A DNA stretch of 64,000 nt from Echinicola arenosa. Its GTDB lineage: Bacteria; Bacteroidota; Bacteroidia; Cytophagales; Cyclobacteriaceae. This document shows, in pieces, positions 62,373 to 64,000 of this stretch. Below the pieces are notes generated by a model. That model was not told where the DNA came from and searched no databases. It saw only the letters and a program-made list of their open reading frames with translations. Each line of letters starts with the position of its first letter. Position 1 is the stretch's first letter. Position numbers and translations under genes: made by a program. Location of the stretch: NCBI RefSeq assembly GCF_014841125.1, contig NZ_JACYTQ010000002.1, positions 186,001-250,000 of the forward strand, in the 5' to 3' direction.

Positions 62373-64000
62373 TTACTCATCCTTCAGCACATTCACCGGA
62401 TTGGTAATCGCTGCCCGATAGCTCAGCCCACTCACCGTCAGTAAAGCCACTACCAGTGTCAGCAAACCTGCCAAGCCAAATATCCACCAGTCCAGTGTGG
62501 TCTTATAGGCAAAGTTTTCCAGCCACTTTTGTGTCACATAATAGGCCACTGGACAGGCAATCACAAAAGCCAAAACAATCCATTTCGCAAAGTCCCCATT
62601 CAGCATTAGCAGGATTTCCTTGACCGAAGCCCCATTTACTTTTCTGATACCTATTTCCTTGGCATGTCTTTCGGTCTTATATAAAAACATGCCCACAATT
62701 CCCATCAAACTGATCAGAATGGCCATTAGCGTGAAAAAGCTTACCACTTTCTGAAGCGTTTTTTCATCAGCATACATATAGCTCATCGTTCTCTCCACAT
62801 AATCCTTTTCAATAAAAACCCCATTACCTTTTCCAGTTTGCCATATATCCGGATGACTTTCTGCTACAAAAAACTGGTTTTCTTCCAGCAAATCCTCTAA
62901 GCCATTGACAAAACTTTGTTTACTTTCTGTACTAAACTTAACAGTTACCGGCCCTATTACTTGGGCTTTGTTGATCATTCTGAAAAACATTGGCTTCAAG
63001 GTCTTTTTGAATGTTTCAAACTTAAAGTCTGCCACTACCCCTATGATAGTTCCACTATTCGTAACTGTCCCTATTGGATGCTTTAAGTTCATGAGCTTGG
63101 CTGCCGCTTCATTAATAATGATTGACTCAGTTGCATCAGTAGTAAATGTTGTAGAAAAATTTCTACCTTCCTTTAATTGGATTTCATAGAGTGGGATGAA
63201 ATTTTCATCTACATTCATAAACTCCAGAACAAACTCCTGGGTAGGAGCATCTTTTAAAGCAACTACACTTTTTTGGCTAGAGCCATACACTGGCAAGCTC
63301 TCTCCAATAGCAATTCCCTTTACATCCGGATGCTGCAAAATCACATCTTCCAACAAACTTGTCCCCTGCATATTACGATAGACATGAATCACCTTATCCG
63401 TATTAAAGCCCTTACCTTGGTTCATCATAAAGTCCAACTGCTTGTAATAAGCAAATGAAAATACCAACATGGCTGTAACTATCACCAGCTGGGCCAAAAC
63501 TACCCCATTCCCAAAGAACAGATTATGTCGCGGGGAAGCCTGTTTTTCCAACACTTCTATTACCCCATGCCGACTTATATGACGGTAAAAATAAATACTG
63601 GTCAAAAATGCAGTAATAAAAATCAAGGCTATGGCAATCACAAAAAAGGACCAGTTTTCATTTATGGATAATACCAACTGATCACGTAAAAACTCATTGA
63701 TATACCCAAGGGAATAATGTAGAAGAAAAGCACCTATAAAACCTGCAACCAAGCATATTAAAAGCGATTCTATAAATACTATCTTTAGGGTATCCATTTT
63801 ATCCATCCCCATCACTTTTCTAAGGGCCATTGATTTGGTATTACGCTCAGAAATAGCTGAATAAAGTAACATAAAGTTGAGCAGGGAAATGATCAGCACG
63901 AGCACACCAATTCCAGCAAAAAGAAAGATCCCTTCTACAGACTGTGTTGCTCTGCTCCAGGTAATTTCACCAGAATGTAAATGAACATCCTCCAACGGCT
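62373..64000 (-). CDS. FtsX/MacB-type ABC transporter permease, 5' end missing
   Basis: The gene runs off the end of the window; about 542 codons are present and the real start lies beyond 64000 (the in-frame TTG at 63995 is internal, in a PLEDVHLHSGEI segment). It carries TM helices (about 25-45, 72-95, 110-130, 170-190 of the visible part), a MacB-like periplasmic domain and three C-terminal helices. Its last 100 residues closely match the 59583 permease: KEIGIRKVNGASVKEIL, ACPVAYY, FAYKTTLDWWIFGLAG, and the same TNPVNVLKDE end. It is probably a tandem paralogue of about 800 residues. Confidence 0.88.
   Translation of the reverse strand, partial: PLEDVHLHSGEITWSRATQSVEGIFLFAGIGVLVLIISLLNFMLLYSAISERNTKSMALRKVMGMDKMDTLKIVFIESLLICLVAGFIGAFLLHYSLGYINEFLRDQLVLSINENWSFFVIAIALIFITAFLTSIYFYRHISRHGVIEVLEKQASPRHNLFFGNGVVLAQLVIVTAMLVFSFAYYKQLDFMMNQGKGFNTDKVIHVYRNMQGTSLLEDVILQHPDVKGIAIGESLPVYGSSQKSVVALKDAPTQEFVLEFMNVDENFIPLYEIQLKEGRNFSTTFTTDATESIIINEAAAKLMNLKHPIGTVTNSGTIIGVVADFKFETFKKTLKPMFFRMINKAQVIGPVTVKFSTESKQSFVNGLEDLLEENQFFVAESHPDIWQTGKGNGVFIEKDYVERTMSYMYADEKTLQKVVSFFTLMAILISLMGIVGMFLYKTERHAKEIGIRKVNGASVKEILLMLNGDFAKWIVLAFVIACPVAYYVTQKWLENFAYKTTLDWWIFGLAGLLTLVVALLTVSGLSYRAAITNPVNVLKDE

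Noticed and set aside
1-64000. CRISPR arrays, tRNA or rRNA genes, insertion sequences, integrase or phage genes
   Set aside because: I scanned for regularly spaced repeats, cloverleaf-like sequences and transposase motifs and found none that hold up.

Overview
The window comes from an aerobic, low-GC marine-type member of Bacteroidota, most like Cyclobacteriaceae (Cyclobacterium, Algoriphagus, Echinicola). The evidence is two SusC/SusD pairs, a hybrid two-component regulator, many sulfatases, tandem FtsX/MacB-type permeases, lipoproteins with carboxypeptidase-regulatory domains, and promoters of the Bacteroidota TTG-N19/20-TAnnTTTG type. I see no rRNA, tRNA, CRISPR array or insertion sequence.

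Region by region. (1) 1-4.2 kb, minus strand: the 5' end of a cyclopropane-fatty-acid-synthase-like methyltransferase, a membrane fatty acid desaturase with a small overlapping partner, a CPA2 antiporter without a regulatory tail, and a cupin. (2) 5.0-13.25 kb: a cytoplasmic sugar cluster. A GH130 gene (+) converges on PIG-L deacetylase, GT4, GH100-like (alpha/alpha)6 enzyme, GT4 fused to a second (alpha/alpha)6 domain, and a TTG-start GT4 (all -). None has a signal peptide. (3) 13.6-14.75 kb: a 40-residue Lys-rich small protein and an AraC-type regulator. (4) 15.2-25.0 kb: a zinc-homeostasis island. It holds a TonB-dependent receptor and DUF4625 lipoprotein (-), a Fur-family regulator judged to be Zur (+), a double-DUF4625 lipoprotein (+), an ABC ATPase, a histidine-rich FtsX-like permease and a Cys-motif periplasmic protein (-), a frameshifted MerC-domain gene and two COG0523 GTPases (+). 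Seven TGCAAN-N3-NTTGCA operator-like sites, one inside a perfect 37-bp palindrome, sit on the promoters of these units. The island appears to be one regulon that senses zinc shortage, imports zinc through the outer membrane and delivers it in the cell; the ABC/MerC/DUF4625 parts are the least described.

(5) 25.2-37.3 kb, plus strand: a mannan-type polysaccharide utilisation locus (PUL) of CBM-like lipoprotein, GH76, SusC, SusD and DUF3823, then a hairpin terminator and a separate 734-residue putative glycosidase. A convergent gene at 37.3-39.8 kb encodes an unusual one-component membrane regulator (LamG-like, kelch-like, one TM helix, SARP-like winged helix). Four phased TTAACC repeats upstream of the PUL are candidate binding sites for it. 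(6) 40.4-58.1 kb, minus strand: a sulfated-glycan PUL of SusC, SusD, GH2, three sulfatases, a hybrid two-component regulator and GH43, with a decayed fourth sulfatase. (7) 58.5-64 kb, minus strand: a TraB/GumN protein and two FtsX/MacB-type permeases with near-identical C-termini, separated by copies of an intergenic repeat.

Functional calls rest on motifs and architecture read by eye. No database search was run.
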